A stretch of DNA of 38,013 nucleotides from Hyphomicrobiales bacterium (GTDB lineage Bacteria > Pseudomonadota > Alphaproteobacteria > Rhizobiales > Xanthobacteraceae), in the NCBI GenBank assembly GCA_018335895.1, contig JAGXQU010000115.1:1-38013 (forward strand), read 5' to 3'. Shown piece by piece: positions 1-7,908 of the stretch. Position 1 is the stretch's first letter, and the number at the start of each line of letters is the position of its first letter. A program made the translations under genes and the position numbers. The notes beneath the pieces were generated by a model. That model ran no database searches and was not told the origin of the DNA. It saw only the letters and a list, made by a program, of their open reading frames with translations.

Positions 1-2
1 TG

Positions 3-392
3 GTTCGTGCGTTGTGCGTGGAGCCCGGCGTTCTGTTGATGGACGAGCCCTTCTCAGGTCTCGATGAAATCACCGCGCGCCGGATGCGCGCTGACTTGCT
101 TACGATCTGGGAAGACACCCGCAAGACGATCATCTTCGTTACGCACAATGCTTACGAGGCGTGCTTTCTGGCCGACCGGATTCTTGTGATGTCAGGTGGC
201 GCGTTCCAGAGCGAAAGACGAGTGCCGATCGCGAGGCCAAGAAGCTACGACGATCCGGAGGTGTTCAAGCTAAGCCGCGAGGTGATCAGAACGTTCGGTG
301 ACGGGATTGATATCGAACCTGTCAAATCCGCCGCTTCCGCAACCGCCACGAGTCCCCTTGATCTTGTCAAGCGGCTCGCCACTGTCCGCTAA
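3..392 (+). CDS. ABC transporter ATP-binding protein, C-terminal part (5' end outside window)
   Basis: This is the C-terminal part of a nucleotide-binding subunit of an ABC importer of the nitrate/sulfonate/taurine (SsuB/TauB) type. The reading frame is open to the left edge, and the first visible residues (VRALCVEP) match the stretch between the signature motif and Walker B, so the Walker A half lies outside the window. Visible are Walker B (LLMDEP), the D-loop (SGLD) and the H-loop histidine (FVTHNAYEA). About 40 residues of variable tail follow. The next gene, 16 bases downstream, encodes a matching binding protein, so the two form one importer; the permease must lie upstream. The substrate cannot be told from the ATPase. 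Confidence 0.9.
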   Translation, partial: VRALCVEPGVLLMDEPFSGLDEITARRMRADLLTIWEDTRKTIIFVTHNAYEACFLADRILVMSGGAFQSERRVPIARPRSYDDPEVFKLSREVIRTFGDGIDIEPVKSAASATATSPLDLVKRLATVR

Positions 393-394
393 CC

Positions 395-402
395 AAGGAG
401 GG
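395..402 (+). promoter_or_regulatory. Ribosome binding site of the binding-protein gene
   Basis: AAGGAGGG lies six bases before the ATG at 409. This near-perfect Shine-Dalgarno fixes that start rather than the in-frame ATG at 298, which lies inside the upstream ATPase gene. Confidence 0.8.
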
Positions 403-408
403 AATACC

Positions 409-1380
409 ATGTTGTTTCGTCTTGCAATAACCGCTGCCGTCGCGCTCGCGACATGCACGGCCGCAGTCGCCCAAACCAAAGTGCGCCTCGGCGATCTGGC
501 GCAATCTCTGAACGAGATCGCGTCGCGCGTGATCATCGATCAAGGTCTCGACAAGAAACACGGGATCGCAGTCGAGTATCGCGCATACCCGACTCTCGAC
601 GGCCTGTTCACGGCCATTCGTGGCAAGGATGTCGATGTCGGCTTCGGCGGCTGGACCGCCATTGCCCAGTTTCGGGGTAAAGGCTTTCCCGTTACGATGA
701 TTTTCCCGGTTGGCCGCGGCGTGACGGTCGACGTCATCGTCCCGACTGGTTCACCGATCAAAACGATCGCCGATCTTAAGGGCAAGAAGGTCGGCTCGTT
801 CGCCGGCGCGGCAGGTACTGCAACGGTTCTGTTCCGCGTTGTCGCTTCGAAGTTCCACGGCTTCGATCCCGGCAAGTCCGGTGATTTGCAGTTTGCCGGA
901 CCGGGTCTGCTGCCGGCCCTGCTCGACAAGGGCGAGCTCGACGCCGCAGTCATGTTTGATCCGCTTGCCGCCAAGCTCGTTGCATCAGGGAAATATCGCT
1001 CCATCGGCAACCTCGCCGACGCCTACAAGGCGGGAACGGGCGAAGAGTTTCTCTGGATCGGCTACTCGAGCAACGACGATTTCATGAAGGCCGAACCCGA
1101 AGCGCTGACCAAGTTCACGCGGGCCTGGCTCGAAGCGATTGAGTACGTCAAGAACCATCCGGAAGTCTTCGAGAACTATGGCAAGAAGTACAATCTCGAT
1201 GCAGCTGCCATCAAGCTCCTGCGCGGGCGGGTCATTGCGGACTATACGACGACCTGGAACGACGCGACCCTCAAGTCGATCCGCCGCTTCGCCGAGTTGG
1301 CAAACAGCGTGATGGGGGACGGCTATCTGGATACGGTCCCGCCGGCAGCGTTCTCCACGCGTTTCGACCCGAGGAAGTAA
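409..1380 (+). CDS. ABC transporter substrate-binding protein, NMT1/SsuA-like
   Basis: This is a periplasmic solute-binding protein of 323 residues. A clear Sec signal peptide (positively charged residue 4, hydrophobic core 5-18, cut near AVA-Q at about 22) is followed by a two-lobed NMT1/SsuA/TauA-type fold. Typical features are the GFGGWTAIAQFRGKG region near residue 80, the IKTIADLKGKKVGSFAG block near 120, and an ELDAAVMFDPLAAKL region near 180 in which the second lobe starts. The start is chosen by the ribosome site at 395-402 and the signal peptide. The family carries sulfonates, nitrate, aromatic acids and pyrimidine precursors, so the ligand stays open. Together with the ATPase upstream and the catabolic genes downstream it probably supplies the substrate of that pathway (inference). 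Confidence 0.85.
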   Translation: MLFRLAITAAVALATCTAAVAQTKVRLGDLAQSLNEIASRVIIDQGLDKKHGIAVEYRAYPTLDGLFTAIRGKDVDVGFGGWTAIAQFRGKGFPVTMIFPVGRGVTVDVIVPTGSPIKTIADLKGKKVGSFAGAAGTATVLFRVVASKFHGFDPGKSGDLQFAGPGLLPALLDKGELDAAVMFDPLAAKLVASGKYRSIGNLADAYKAGTGEEFLWIGYSSNDDFMKAEPEALTKFTRAWLEAIEYVKNHPEVFENYGKKYNLDAAAIKLLRGRVIADYTTTWNDATLKSIRRFAELANSVMGDGYLDTVPPAAFSTRFDPRK

Positions 1381-1477
1381 ACAGAAGAGCCGAATACGTT
1401 AGGACTGGAGGCGGTCTGATCTGGCGCCTGCCTCGATCGACGGGGCGTCAGGAATTTTTCGGGAAGCGAAGCGAGGA

Positions 1478-2176
1478 ATGGCCACTTTCGTCGTAGCGCA
1501 TGGCGCATGGTCCGCAGGCTGGGCCTGGAGAAAAATGCACGCGCTAATGCGCGAAAAGGGGCACTCGCTTTTCACGCCAAGCTACACCGGCCTAGGCGAA
1601 CGCTCTCATCTCGGGTCGCCTTCGATCGGCCTTAACAGCCATATGCAGGACATCCTGATGGTCCTCCAGTTCGAAGACCTCCGCGATATCATTCTCGTCG
1701 GCCATTCCTACGGAGGCATGGTTGCCACCGGTGTTGCCGCCCGTGCCCCGGAACGGATCTCGAAACTGGTTTACCTCGACGCTTTCGTGCCGAAACACGG
1801 GCAGAGAGTGTTCGATTTCTATCCCGCAGGGGAGGAGGAGCGGAGGCGTTCGAGCGCGATCGACGGCTGGAAGATGCCGCCGAGTCCGTTGCCGCCCGAT
1901 ACGCCGCCTGCGGACGCCGAATGGGTGGCGCCGCGTCGTGTGCATCAGCCGCTCGCCTCATTCCAGGAGCCGTTGATTCTGGATAACGGAGAGCCGGAAG
2001 TTCCGCGCAGCTATATCTATGCGCAGCGTCACATTCCCGGCGATCCGTTCAGGCAATTCTTCGTACGCGCAAAAAATGAAGGTTGGCAGGTGTTCGAGAT
2101 GGATGCGAGCCACTCTCCGCACATTACCGCGCCGGAAGCCCTGATGGAGATTCTGGATACAATCGCACGCGGATAG
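1478..2176 (+). CDS. Alpha/beta hydrolase (EstC-like esterase/hydrolase)
   Basis: This is a cytoplasmic alpha/beta-fold hydrolase of 232 residues, a normal length for the EstC/PIR7 type. It has the oxyanion-hole region HGAWSAGWAW near residues 8-17, the nucleophile elbow GHSYGG with Ser77, and a C-terminal histidine in the segment DASHSPHI (His212 likely). There is no signal peptide. It lies 97 bases after the binding protein on the same strand and is convergent with the LysR gene. The family covers esterases, C-C bond hydrolases and methylesterases. In this context hydrolysis of an ester or amide of the imported compound is the simplest role, but that is inference. Confidence 0.85.
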   Translation: MATFVVAHGAWSAGWAWRKMHALMREKGHSLFTPSYTGLGERSHLGSPSIGLNSHMQDILMVLQFEDLRDIILVGHSYGGMVATGVAARAPERISKLVYLDAFVPKHGQRVFDFYPAGEEERRRSSAIDGWKMPPSPLPPDTPPADAEWVAPRRVHQPLASFQEPLILDNGEPEVPRSYIYAQRHIPGDPFRQFFVRAKNEGWQVFEMDASHSPHITAPEALMEILDTIARG

Positions 2177-2185
2177 CGCTTCTGT

Positions 2186-2211
2186 CCGTCCCGGGCGGAA
2201 TGCGGGGACGG
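2186..2211. terminator. Hairpin between convergent genes, possible terminator
   Basis: CCGTCCC (2186-2192) and GGGACGG (2205-2211) form a perfect 7-base stem with a 12-base loop in the 48-base gap between the convergent hydrolase and LysR genes. No T-tract follows on either strand, so intrinsic termination is uncertain; the position favours a terminator. Confidence 0.4.
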
Positions 2212-2224
2212 CGATAAATGTGTC

Positions 2225-3166
2225 TCAGCCGGTCACGGCACTCGCACGAATGTTCCGGACATTCTTTCTAAGGATGTCTGCGCTCGTCTGCGCCATCCAT
2301 TTGATCCCCGTGTCGTTGGCGAAGCGAGAATGACTGTGCACCTTGATTTCCATCTGAGGCAGCTCGAACGGAAGGTCGAGAAGCCGGAACTCTTTTGTGT
2401 GATTCAATTGCAGCGCCAGATGTCTCGGGAAGAGTGCGACGAGATCGGAATGGCGCACGATGTCCGGCGCCGCCGTGAAGTGTCCCCGAACCGCAATCTG
2501 GAGTCTGGCTGTTTCGTCGGCAAGCGACTTCTCGACCTGCTGGTGAATCGAGGATGTGGTACGCGCGAAAAAGAATCGAAGTTGTGCGAAGTTCGCGCGC
2601 GTAAGCTTGGATTTCACGATCGGGTGGTTTGCGCGCGCGAGGCAGACGTACCGATCCTTCATGATTTCGATGCTCGTCAACTCCTTGTCGGAAACGCTGA
2701 TCGCGCCGATGGCGAGGTCGATCTCGCCGGAGCGCATCGAGCTTGCAAGGCTCTCCGGCAGGAGCGGAACGATGTGTACGCGGACGAACGGCGAGATCCG
2801 CGAAAGCTCGCTGACCAGCTGCGGGAGTAGATGGAACTCCGCGATGTCCGACATCGCGATTCTGAATGTTCGCTCGGTAACGCGCGCATCGAATACGACA
2901 CCGCTCTGGAGTGTTCGGTTCAAGAGCTCGAAGGCGAGGTCCAGCGGTTCATGCAGACGAACGGCCGCATCCGTCGGCAGCATGCGGTTCGCGACCCTTA
3001 CAAACAGCGGATCGCCGAAGCGCTCCCGCAGCCGCCGCAATGCATGGCTTATGGCGGGTTGCGTCAGGCCGAGGCGCTCGCCGGCGGCAGTCAGACTGCG
3101 AAGATCCCAGATCGCGAAGAATACGCGCAGCAGGTTGAGATCGAGATCGCTATTAGTTTGGCTCAT
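2225..3166 (-). CDS. LysR-family transcriptional regulator
   Basis: This is a LysR-type regulator of 313 residues, a full family length. The N-terminal winged helix-turn-helix (about 8-66) carries the typical LTQPAISHALRRLRERFGDPLF segment, with its wing to about residue 85. The periplasmic-binding-like effector domain follows (about 95-300). The loop DPLFVR and the subsequent domain resemble the NahR/LinR/NodD branch, which often responds to aromatic compounds (family knowledge). It is divergent from the flavin monooxygenase gene at 3456, the classical arrangement for a LysR activator of the neighbouring catabolic operon. A dyad just upstream of its ATG is a candidate binding site. Confidence 0.93.
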   Translation of the reverse strand: MSQTNSDLDLNLLRVFFAIWDLRSLTAAGERLGLTQPAISHALRRLRERFGDPLFVRVANRMLPTDAAVRLHEPLDLAFELLNRTLQSGVVFDARVTERTFRIAMSDIAEFHLLPQLVSELSRISPFVRVHIVPLLPESLASSMRSGEIDLAIGAISVSDKELTSIEIMKDRYVCLARANHPIVKSKLTRANFAQLRFFFARTTSSIHQQVEKSLADETARLQIAVRGHFTAAPDIVRHSDLVALFPRHLALQLNHTKEFRLLDLPFELPQMEIKVHSHSRFANDTGIKWMAQTSADILRKNVRNIRASAVTG

Positions 3167-3171
3167 GGAAC

Positions 3172-3190
3172 AAATTATAACTATGAATTT
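3172..3190. promoter_or_regulatory. LysR-type operator, T-N11-A dyad
   Basis: AAATT (3172-3176) and AATTT (3186-3190) are perfect inverted arms around nine bases and fit the LysR consensus T-N11-A. The site starts five bases upstream of the lysR ATG and overlaps a -35-like TTGACT at 3189-3194 reading toward the monooxygenase. That position suits autorepression plus activation of the divergent operon. Confidence 0.5.
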
Positions 3191-3455
3191 GACTTAGGGC
3201 AAGTTGAATCACATCGTATTGCGACGATCGGGCGGGAATGCAGCGGGTCTGTCATCGCAAGTACCGAGTGCAACAGCCCCGAAGTTTCGCTCAAGGCGAG
3301 TGAAAATACGGAGAGCTCTGAATGAGAGAAATGTTTCTGCTCTCTCTCGCGACCCGCAGCGATCGCCCGGCAGCGCGCGGAAATTTACGAGTTTCAACAG
3401 AAGTCGCCTCGATGCTGCGGCATCGCATTGGCGAAAGGTTCAAGGAGCAGGTGGG

Positions 3456-4679
3456 ATGAATAAAGCTGTTGTTCAGAAGAAGGCCAGTTCGCAGAGCGCG
3501 ACCGCCTCAGACTTTGATTACAAGAGCGCGGTGCGTTCCATCCTTCCTCGGATCGCAGCTTCAACGCATGAAAGCGACAAGCTGCGCCGGCTCAGCGATG
3601 ACGCCGCCAACGCCCTTCGCGAGTCGGGGCTTGCCCGCACGATAACGCCGAAGCAATTCGGCGGTTACGAGCTATCTCCGAGCGTGCACATTCGGGCCTG
3701 CGCCGACCTCGGGAACGTATGCTCTGCGGCGAGTTGGGTGCTGATGGTCTGCGTGGCTCACGACTACATCATCGGACGCTTTCCCGAGGAATGTCAGAGA
3801 GAAGTTTATGAGGGGGACGCCGATAATCTCGTTGCGGGTTCCCTCGCGCCTGCCGGCGTGATCGAGCCGGTGGAGGGAGGCTGGCGGCTAACGGGACGTT
3901 GGCTGTTCGGAAGTGGTTGCGACCATTCCCCGTGGTTCATTTTCGGTACGCGGCTCGCAAATCCGAAGCCGGAAGACGAATACACAAACTATCACGTCAT
4001 GGTCCCGCGGGCCGACGTTGTTATTGAGGACACCTGGCACACATTGGGTATGCGCGGGAGCGGTTCGAAGGACCTTGTCGTGACAAACGTGTTCGTGCCC
4101 AGCCATCGTGCGATGCCGACATACCCGACTTTCCTCGGTCTCAGCCCTCATGCGAAGGCGCCGACCTATCGCTTGTCGGTATATTCGGGATTGCCGGCTA
4201 TGCTTTCGGGATCCGTGCTCGGTATGGCAGAAGCTGGCCTGAAAGCCTTCCTGGAGGCGACAGCCGTTCGCTTTACGCCGCATGGTGTTGCCAAGGCGAA
4301 AAACCCGATCATGCAAAAGCGGGTCGCGGAATCTGCTGCGGAGATCGCTTCCGCGCGGCGGCTGCTCGAAGATATGTGCGACCGTTTCGACGCCCTGATG
4401 GCGATCGATCAGGCCCCGATGTCGGCACAAGAGCGCATTCAGATGCGTTGGGACTCCGCCTACATCGTGGAGCTTTGCCGCCGCGCCATCGAACGTCTCT
4501 ACGCTGTCTCCGGGGCGCACGGCCTTTATGAGGGCAATCCGGTCTATCGCGCCTATCGCGACATCATGACGGCCTGCCATCACGCCGTGATCGATTTCGA
4601 CACGGTGTCCGGTTTGAAGGGCCAGTTCGAACTGACTGGCGATCTTGGCGAGAATCCGCGCGGGGCGCCGCTCGCGTGA
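3456..4679 (+). CDS. Flavin-dependent monooxygenase, oxygenase component (acyl-CoA dehydrogenase fold)
   Basis: This is the oxygenase component, 407 residues, of a two-component flavin monooxygenase of the HsaA/HpaH/DszC-like group with an acyl-CoA dehydrogenase fold. It would use reduced flavin supplied by the reductase encoded next. Seen are the N-terminal helical domain (about 20-130), the mid beta domain with the GGWRLTGRWLFGSGCDHS block (about residue 145) and the WHTLGMRGSGSKD motif, and the C-terminal helical bundle ending in the RAYRDIMTACHHAVIDFDT segment typical of this subgroup. The catalytic Glu of true acyl-CoA dehydrogenases is not evident at the end. AAGGAG at 3442-3447, eight bases before the ATG, decides the start; the frame is open back to 3204 without a ribosome site. 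Substrate unknown; an aromatic or heterocyclic compound is likely (inference). Confidence 0.85.
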   Translation: MNKAVVQKKASSQSATASDFDYKSAVRSILPRIAASTHESDKLRRLSDDAANALRESGLARTITPKQFGGYELSPSVHIRACADLGNVCSAASWVLMVCVAHDYIIGRFPEECQREVYEGDADNLVAGSLAPAGVIEPVEGGWRLTGRWLFGSGCDHSPWFIFGTRLANPKPEDEYTNYHVMVPRADVVIEDTWHTLGMRGSGSKDLVVTNVFVPSHRAMPTYPTFLGLSPHAKAPTYRLSVYSGLPAMLSGSVLGMAEAGLKAFLEATAVRFTPHGVAKAKNPIMQKRVAESAAEIASARRLLEDMCDRFDALMAIDQAPMSAQERIQMRWDSAYIVELCRRAIERLYAVSGAHGLYEGNPVYRAYRDIMTACHHAVIDFDTVSGLKGQFELTGDLGENPRGAPLA

Positions 4680-4794
4680 CGCTTTGGGCTCGACCGCCGG
4701 CTATCGGAGAACCTCTGTTCGTCGAGCGCGTAGCGCTGCAACCGCAGGGTTCGAGCCAATACTCGTGATACCCACCACAATGGAGTAGTCGGAC

Positions 4795-5298
4795 GTGATC
4801 ACAGGCAAGCCGATTTCGAGCGACATGTTCAAGCAGAGCATGCGCTTTCTGGCTGGGGGCGTGTGCATCCTGGCAACGAACAATGATGGCGACTGGAACG
4901 GACTTACCATTACCGCCGTTTGCTCGTTGACGATCGATCCGCCTTCACTGGTCGCTTGCGTAAACCGCAACACCGGCACGCACGGCATTATGTGCAGAAC
5001 GAAACGCGTCAGCATCAACGTTCTGTCCTACGATCAGACCGATATCGCAGAGCTTTTCTCGTCCTCTGCCGTGAGAGGCCCGCAGAGATTCGACAAGGAC
5101 AAGTGGACCGAAATGGCAAGCGGTGTTCCGGTCCTTCTCGGCGCGCTTGCCGTCATGGATTGTGAGGTTGTTCAGCAGACTTCGGTCGGACAGCACTCGG
5201 TATTTTTCTGCGAAGTGAAGAACGTTGTGCTGCAGCCGGATAGGGGAGCGCTGGTACATTTCAATCAGAAGTTCTTTCCGGTTCAGTCGGTATGTTAA
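4795..5298 (+). CDS. Flavin reductase (HpaC/HsaB-like)
   Basis: This is an NAD(P)H:flavin oxidoreductase of 167 residues of the HpaC/HsaB/RutF type, which gives free FMNH2 or FADH2 to the oxygenase encoded upstream. The protein starts with the family block MFKQSMRFLAGGVCILATN and contains GLTITAVCSLTIDPPSLVACVN, where the flavin phosphate binds, and a C-terminal block ending LVHFNQKFFPV. The GTG at 4795 gives the full family length; an in-frame ATG at 4825 is an alternative. The 115-base gap after the oxygenase gene holds nothing recognisable beyond a short GC hairpin. Adjacency to the oxygenase makes the two-component assignment firm. Confidence 0.9.
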   Translation: MITGKPISSDMFKQSMRFLAGGVCILATNNDGDWNGLTITAVCSLTIDPPSLVACVNRNTGTHGIMCRTKRVSINVLSYDQTDIAELFSSSAVRGPQRFDKDKWTEMASGVPVLLGALAVMDCEVVQQTSVGQHSVFFCEVKNVVLQPDRGALVHFNQKFFPVQSVC

Positions 5299-5345
5299 TT
5301 GTCGCGCACGCTGAGTGCGAAGACCGCCGGTAGCGTTGAATAAAG

Positions 5346-6599
5346 ATGAAAGAGCGACACGGCAGCACGGGGCCGCTTGCAGGATTGAGGGTCGTCGACC
5401 TGACATCGGTCGTCATGGGTCCTGTTACGACGCAGATTCTCGCTGACTACGGTGCCGATGTCGTGAAGGTGGAGCCGCTCGAAGGTGACGTGATGCGGCT
5501 CGCGGCGCCAATGCGGAACCCTTCAATGGGCGCCATGTTTTTACACGCGAACAGAAACAAGCGCAGCCTCGCCCTCGACATCAAGAAGCCAAAGGGTAGG
5601 CAGGCGCTGCTGAAACTCTGCGCCGAAGCCGACGTCTTCATTCATAATATTAGAGGCGAGGCGATGCGACGCCTCGGGCTCGGATTTGACGATATACGGG
5701 CTGTGAAGCGCGATATCGTGTACGTTAATCTGGTTGGCTATTCCGAGAACGGCCCCTATGGCAGCTACCCTGCATATGACGACATAATCCAAGGTGCGGT
5801 CGCCATTCCGTCGATCTGTGCGACGGTAACCGGATCGGAACCGACTTACGTTCCGCTTACGATGGTTGACAGAATTTGTGGCATCAGTGCCGCCCATGCG
5901 GTGCTTGCAGCGATCATCTATCGCGACCGTACGGGGGAGGGACAATCCGTCGAAGTGCCTATGTTTGAAACCATGGCGCATTTTGTGCTTGGCGATCACA
6001 TGGGAGGAAAAACTTTCGATCCGCCGATCGGGCCCACAGGATATTCGCGTCTGCTCTCGCGGGACCGCAAACCGTACCCTACGAAAGACGGCTACATCTG
6101 CGTCATGGTCTATTCGGATAAACAGTGGCGGTCGTTCTTTACCGCGATCGGACGCGGTCCGTGGCAGGAACGATCAGACCGCTTCGCCACGCATGCGGCT
6201 CGGGCAAAGCAATATGAAGAAGTATATCGTCTCCTGGCCGAGATCTTTCCTCTGCGAACGACTGCAGAGTGGACGGAACTCTTAAGCGCCTCGGATGTGC
6301 CGCATTCGCCGCTGCACAGCATCGATAGTCTGATCGACGATAAACATCTCGCCGCGGTAGGATTTTTTCGGCAGGTGGAGCATCCGACCGAGGGTTCGAT
6401 ACGTCTGTCGGATATGCCGATGCGCTGGAGTGCGTCTCAGCCGGAATTTCGTATGCATCCACCACGGATTGGCGAGCACAGCGTTGAGTTGCTTCTCAAG
6501 CTTGGATTTCGCGACGACGAGATCGCTGAACTTTGTACGGAGAAGGTCACCGTAGATGGCGCCAGCGCAGCGCCCGGCTCAAAATCGAATCGAAGATAA
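5346..6599 (+). CDS. Class III CoA-transferase (CaiB/BaiF family)
   Basis: This is a family III CoA-transferase of 417 residues, a usual length. These enzymes move CoA between acyl-CoA and a free carboxylic acid through an aspartyl-CoA intermediate. It starts with the family block GPLAGLRVVDLTSVVMGP (9-26), then ADYGADVVKVEP (33-44), the NRNKRSLALDIK block, YDDIIQG (144-150) and TMVDRICGISAAHAV, where Asp175 is the probable catalytic aspartate. The final third carries the PTKDGYICVM block common to the family. It lies 47 bases behind the flavin reductase, so it is probably in the same operon and activates a carboxylic acid made by the pathway (inference). The partner acids are unknown. Confidence 0.9.
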   Translation: MKERHGSTGPLAGLRVVDLTSVVMGPVTTQILADYGADVVKVEPLEGDVMRLAAPMRNPSMGAMFLHANRNKRSLALDIKKPKGRQALLKLCAEADVFIHNIRGEAMRRLGLGFDDIRAVKRDIVYVNLVGYSENGPYGSYPAYDDIIQGAVAIPSICATVTGSEPTYVPLTMVDRICGISAAHAVLAAIIYRDRTGEGQSVEVPMFETMAHFVLGDHMGGKTFDPPIGPTGYSRLLSRDRKPYPTKDGYICVMVYSDKQWRSFFTAIGRGPWQERSDRFATHAARAKQYEEVYRLLAEIFPLRTTAEWTELLSASDVPHSPLHSIDSLIDDKHLAAVGFFRQVEHPTEGSIRLSDMPMRWSASQPEFRMHPPRIGEHSVELLLKLGFRDDEIAELCTEKVTVDGASAAPGSKSNRR

Positions 6600-6728
6600 G
6601 GGCAGTCGATCTCCAGAAGCTGGAACTGAAAACCTTCATGCGCTCTAAGGCCCACGAACGGTAGTCGAGCTTTCCGGGATCCGGTTGATTTCAGCACGGC
6701 TACGTGAGAGGCGCCGGGATTCTATCTG

Positions 6729-6757
6729 TTATCGCAAGCGCTCATTTGCGCTATAGT
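6729..6757 (+). promoter_or_regulatory. Candidate promoter of the moeA-mobB operon
   Basis: TTATCG (6729-6734, 3 of 6 to the -35 consensus) and TATAGT (6752-6757, 5 of 6 to the -10) are 17 bases apart, 32 bases before the first MoeA-like gene. CGCAA (6733-6737) and TTGCG (6746-6750) form a dyad in the spacer, a possible operator. The remainder of the 190-base gap 6600-6789 shows no recognisable Moco riboswitch. Confidence 0.4.
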
Positions 6758-6789
6758 TTTCCAGAGCCGCCCTTCAAGAAAAAGCCAAA

Positions 6790-7908
6790 ATGGCCTTTAA
6801 CGACACGTTGCAGCGCATCAAAGCTCTGACGCCTATTACCAGCATCGCTTCTCTCATCGGCACGCGGATCGATCCGGTCGCTTCGCAGGTGGTCGCTGTC
6901 GAGAAGGCGGTGTCGATGACGCTGTCCGCGGATGTGACTGCACCCTTTGACGTGCCATCAGACCTTACCGCGGCGAGCGATGGCTGGGCGGTCACCGCCG
7001 AGCAGACGCTGGATGCCAGCTATTACGCGCCGGTTGTCCTCAGTTCCCCGCCGCTTTGGGTCAATGCAGGCGAACGAATGCCGCAAAATACAGACGCGGT
7101 TCTGCCTGCCGACGCGGCGGCTCCCGCGAATGCAACGATAGAGGTCTACAATCCTGTCGCGAGCCTCGAGGGGGTTCTTCCGCCGGGCAGGCACGCCAGA
7201 AAGGGAGACCTGTTGCTGCGCGCCGGTGATCGCCTGACTGCGCTTCGTTCGGCATCCCTGCGTAGTTTGGGCATCTCAAGCGTTTCAGTTCGAGCGCCGC
7301 GCGTAAAAATCGTACCGGTATCCGCCGTCTCAAGTGCTGCCGATGTCATCTCTCCTGTCATCGCAAGAGCAGTCGCCGCATGCGGCGGCGTTCCGGAGAT
7401 CGCCGGGCAGGCTTCGTATGAGTCTCTGCTGGAACATCCCGATTGCGATGCAATCGTCGTGATCGGCGGCACCGGCTCGGGAAAGAACGACACCGCGGTG
7501 CAGGCGCTCGTGCGCAAGGGCGCGCTCGATTTTCACGGATTTGGAATTGCGCCGGGGCAAACGGCGGCGTTCGGCAGGGCTGGCAATTGTCCCGTCCTGC
7601 TTCTTCCCGGTGCGCTGGATGCGGCGCTGTCCGTGTTCCTTGTCGTCGGCAGCGCTCTGATGGATCGTCTCAGCGGCCATCGTGATACAAAAAAGGGCGT
7701 GCCGGTCGCGCTCGCTAAAAAAATCGTTTCGACGATAGGCATGGAGGAAATCGTTTTTGTCCGTCGCGTGGAAGGTCGAGTAGAGCCGCTTGGGAAGGCG
7801 TCCTTTGCTTTGCAGAAGCTTTTGCTGGCAGACGGATGGATACGGATACCGGCGGATAGCGAGGGTGTGCCTGAAGGCGCTAGCGTTGAGATGAGAAAAC
7901 TGCCGTGA
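6790..7908 (+). CDS. Degenerate MoeA-like molybdopterin-binding protein
   Basis: This 372-residue protein has the MoeA/gephyrin layout but weak motifs. The canonical FDNSxMDGYAV appears as SDLTAASDGWAV (DGW at 64-66). The SGGVSxGxxD loop appears as GGTGSGKND (about 226-234). KPGKP is replaced by APGQT, and LPGNPVS by LPGALDA. The STGDE motif of the MPT-binding domain is absent. It opens an operon with a MoeA-PBP fusion (4-base overlap), MobB and a canonical MoeA. MoeA inserts molybdate or tungstate into adenylylated molybdopterin. With these motif losses the protein may bind the cofactor without full catalysis, acting as a partner or sensor (inference). Very similar annotations read simply 'molybdopterin-binding protein'. 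Confidence 0.8.
   Translation: MAFNDTLQRIKALTPITSIASLIGTRIDPVASQVVAVEKAVSMTLSADVTAPFDVPSDLTAASDGWAVTAEQTLDASYYAPVVLSSPPLWVNAGERMPQNTDAVLPADAAAPANATIEVYNPVASLEGVLPPGRHARKGDLLLRAGDRLTALRSASLRSLGISSVSVRAPRVKIVPVSAVSSAADVISPVIARAVAACGGVPEIAGQASYESLLEHPDCDAIVVIGGTGSGKNDTAVQALVRKGALDFHGFGIAPGQTAAFGRAGNCPVLLLPGALDAALSVFLVVGSALMDRLSGHRDTKKGVPVALAKKIVSTIGMEEIVFVRRVEGRVEPLGKASFALQKLLLADGWIRIPADSEGVPEGASVEMRKLP

Noticed and set aside
3324-3347. Purine/pyrimidine-rich stem (GAGAG to CTCTC) in the monooxygenase leader as an attenuator
   Set aside because: The sequence is low in complexity, pairings are short and ambiguous, and no T-tract or leader peptide accompanies it.
6600-6789. Molybdenum-cofactor riboswitch upstream of the moe operon
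   Set aside because: The conserved Moco RNA elements are not visible; only a plain promoter with a small dyad can be supported.
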